Under the pieces are notes generated by a model that was given only the letters and a program-made list of their open reading frames with translations, was not told the origin of the DNA and did not search any database. The position numbers were made by a program, and so were the translations under genes. A stretch of 7,214 nucleotides of DNA, taken from assembly GCA_900555065.1 (NCBI GenBank), contig USJY01000061.1, positions 1 to 7,214 on the forward strand. Reading direction: 5' to 3'. Origin of the DNA: an uncultured Eubacteriales bacterium. Its GTDB lineage: Bacteria; Bacillota; Clostridia; Oscillospirales; UMGS1783. Below, one piece after another: positions 5,716-7,214 of this stretch (position 1 is its first letter; every line of letters starts with the position of its first letter).

Positions 5716-5761
5716 CGAAATTTCCCGAACGCAGGAAAATGGGAAAAATCAAATTGGGGGA

Positions 5762-5790
5762 TGTACAGCGGCGCAGGAATCTGCTATACT
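5762..5790 (+). promoter_or_regulatory. Promoter of the URO-D-like gene (TG-extended -10)
   Basis: TGTACA (5762-5767, four of six) is 17 bases from TATACT (5785-5790, five of six), preceded by TGC. The -10 box has the same TGnTATACT form as the GH2 promoter. Transcription would begin near 5797, giving a leader of about 33 bases to ATG 5830, or about 165 bases if the original start was at 5962. Confidence 0.6.
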
Positions 5791-5829
5791 TTCCCTTGAC
5801 AGAAAATGCAGATAAAAGGTCGTGATTCT

Positions 5830-7194
5830 ATGAATGACACAGCTCTGCGCGCGCAGCGCGCAAAACAAAAAGCCCAACGCCTGGGCGGCGGCGTGGGCGA
5901 CGGAAACGGCCTGTCCTGGCCAAGCGGATACGCGGCTGTGGCCGGCGGGCAGGAAGCGAACATAACGGCGCGGGATACGGAAATTCTGCGCGAACTTGCA
6001 AAGCGGGTCGCGCTGCTTGCCGCGTTGCCCGAACAGGCGGAAAAACGGGAGCTCTGGACGGCGCACAACGACCTGACGCAGACGCGGCCGCTCATATTCT
6101 GCGACCCGGAAAACGCCTGGTACGAGCTGATTCCAGCAGACGCGCTGCGCTGCGAGGGCATGCTTGCCCGCGTCTGGGAGTTTAAGCTGCGTAAGGAGAT
6201 ATACTGGGCGGAAGAAATCCGGGACGACCGGGTGACGGAGACGAGGTTTCCCGTGTATTATGCATGCTCGCTGACTGACCGCGGTCTGCAAGCCAAAATG
6301 CACGGCGGCGCGGTCGATACCGCCTATGCATGGGAAGGCGCAATCCGGGATTACGCAGAAATCGACCGGCTGCGCCCGGCAAAGATTGTCATCGACTATG
6401 AAAAGACGAACGCGATGCTCGGCCTTGCGCACGAGGTATTCGATGGGATTCTGGACGTGAAGCTGGAAGGCAGCTACTGGTGGTCGTTCGGGCTCACGTC
6501 CGACCTGATTCTGCTGCGCGGGTTTGAGCAGGTTCTGCTGGACATGTACGACAACCCAGACGGCCTGCACCGGCTTATGGCTTTTCTGCGCGACGAGGCG
6601 CTTGCAAAGCTCGACTTTCTGGAAAACAGCGGTCTGCTTTCGCGCAATGACACCGGAGACTTTATTGGCACAGGCGGATACGGATACACAAACCGGCTGC
6701 CTCAGCCAGGTTTTGACCCCGCGCATGTGACGACGATGGACATGTGGGGATTCAGCGAGAGCCAGGAGTCGGTCGGCGTATCGCCGGAACTGTTCGCCGA
6801 GTTCATCTTCCCTTATCAGAACGCGATTTTACAGCGGTTTGGCCGCAATATTTACGGCTGCTGCGAGCCGCTGGACAAGCGGTGGGATACGGTTCGGGAA
6901 ATTCCGCGCCTGGCCCGAGTGACGGTTTCGCCCTGGTCCGATCCGTTTTGCATGGCGGAAAAGCTGGGCAGGGATGTGTACGTTCGCAAAATCAACCCTT
7001 CGTATATGGCGACGCCGGTCCTGTCGGAGGAGGACGCGCGCAGGGAACTGCGCGAAACTTTCACTGCGGCATACCGTTACGGCTGTCCGGCGGAGGTGTT
7101 GTTGCGGGATGTCGTAACCCTGTCCTGGAATCCATACAACGCTATCCGCTGGACTGAACTTGCGCGAGAAGAAATTGAAAACGTCTGCAAATGA
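5830..7194 (+). CDS. URO-D / cobalamin-independent methionine synthase-like protein
   Basis: The 454-residue product belongs to the family of uncharacterised clostridial proteins with a uroporphyrinogen-decarboxylase/methionine-synthase-type barrel. Hallmarks are ELWTAHNDLTQTRPLIFCDPENAW (about 74-97), LRGFEQVLLDMYDNPDGLHRLM (229-250), GFSESQESVGVSPELF (307-322), YGCCEPLDKRW (342-352) and VSPWSD (366-371). The paired cysteines in YGCCEP are candidate metal ligands, as in zinc methyltransferases. The reaction is unknown; methyl transfer or a sugar-related role are possibilities, and relatives often sit near glycoside-use genes. Residues 1-44 are an extension not expected in the family. ATG 5830 has AAAGGT (5815-5820) nine bases upstream and is the best available start; ATG 5806 has none. 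Family similarity begins at ITARDTEILRELAKR (residue 45), whose ATA codon is preceded by AGGA at seven bases, so the true or ancestral start may be 5962. It is cytoplasmic. Confidence 0.85.
   Translation: MNDTALRAQRAKQKAQRLGGGVGDGNGLSWPSGYAAVAGGQEANITARDTEILRELAKRVALLAALPEQAEKRELWTAHNDLTQTRPLIFCDPENAWYELIPADALRCEGMLARVWEFKLRKEIYWAEEIRDDRVTETRFPVYYACSLTDRGLQAKMHGGAVDTAYAWEGAIRDYAEIDRLRPAKIVIDYEKTNAMLGLAHEVFDGILDVKLEGSYWWSFGLTSDLILLRGFEQVLLDMYDNPDGLHRLMAFLRDEALAKLDFLENSGLLSRNDTGDFIGTGGYGYTNRLPQPGFDPAHVTTMDMWGFSESQESVGVSPELFAEFIFPYQNAILQRFGRNIYGCCEPLDKRWDTVREIPRLARVTVSPWSDPFCMAEKLGRDVYVRKINPSYMATPVLSEEDARRELRETFTAAYRYGCPAEVLLRDVVTLSWNPYNAIRWTELAREEIENVCK
5861..5886 (-). terminator. Possible leftward terminator within the URO-D 5' extension
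   Basis: On the minus strand GCCCA-GGCGT-TGGGC is followed by TTTTTGTTTTG, the form of a short intrinsic terminator. It lies inside the proposed first 20 codons of the URO-D-like gene. It would protect the AbrB/ABC unit from leftward read-through, but no minus-strand gene now lies to its right. The 5-bp stem is short, so chance is possible. Its presence favours the idea that this stretch was once noncoding. Confidence 0.35.
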
Positions 7195-7196
7195 CA

Positions 7197-7209
7197 GCCG
7201 CGCTGCGGC
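7197..7209 (+). other. Hairpin start at the window edge after the URO-D stop
   Basis: GCCGC (7197-7201) and GCGGC (7205-7209) flank a three-base loop just after the TGA at 7192-7194. This may be the beginning of a terminator or of another intergenic repeat, but the window ends before a T-run could be seen. Confidence 0.3.
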
Positions 7210-7214
7210 GCGCA

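Noticed and set aside
5796..5801. TTGACA as a -35 box for the URO-D gene
   Set aside because: No -10-like hexamer lies 15-19 bases downstream, whereas TATACT just upstream fits with TGTACA at 17 bases.
5834..5965. 43-codon frame inside the URO-D leader as a leader peptide
   Set aside because: It has no ribosome binding site of its own beyond the one shared with ATG 5830. Its product is unrecognisable, and the overlap of its TAA with the ATA codon may be coincidence.
5749..6726. 325-residue open frame on the minus strand opposite the URO-D-like gene
   Set aside because: It is antisense to a well-conserved protein family and has no motif of its own.

Overview
The window looks like a chromosomal stretch from a moderately GC-rich member of the Clostridia, probably a gut-type relative of the Oscillospirales or Christensenellales. 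That placement is an inference. It rests on strong AGGAGG-type ribosome binding sites, TG-extended -10 promoters, and gene families typical of such bacteria: a compact FAD-Rieske oxidoreductase, a bacterial tocopherol-cyclase-like protein, a URO-D-like protein and an AbrB/ABC pair. No RNA gene, CRISPR array, transposase or phage gene was seen.

Layout, left to right. Positions 1-203 hold two tandem copies of a GC-rich, hairpin-forming intergenic repeat (period 107). Positions 204-438 show no gene. A TG-extended promoter then drives a cytoplasmic family 2 glycoside hydrolase (501-2207), which ends in a strong terminator. Next is the front half of an AraC-type sugar-sensing regulator (2328 to about 2604). 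It has lost its DNA-binding half and is joined to an unrelated open fragment ending at 2757. Positions 2920-5053 form a two-gene operon: an FAD oxidoreductase with a C-terminal Rieske cluster, overlapping by 8 bases a tocopherol-cyclase-like protein that starts at TTG. A near-perfect 14-bp-stem terminator closes it.

Positions 5090-5830 are a gene graveyard. On the minus strand lie an AbrB-type regulator broken by three apparent single-base indels and, coupled to it through a TTGA overlap, the first ~60 codons of an ABC-transporter ATPase that stops before its Q-loop. The plus strand then has a third TG-extended promoter and a URO-D/methionine-synthase-like protein (5830-7194) of the kind often found near carbohydrate-use genes.

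Functionally, the GH2 enzyme, the AraC sensor fragment and perhaps the URO-D-like protein suggest a former glycoside-use locus. A 14-base sequence is shared exactly between the GH2 upstream region and the AraC upstream region. The FAD-Rieske/cyclase operon is the most coherent intact unit and has no obvious assigned pathway. The most anomalous single signal is a perfect 32-bp palindrome inside the oxidoreductase gene. Other points worth checking are a likely ghost start codon (ATA) for the URO-D gene and the layered decay of both regulator genes.
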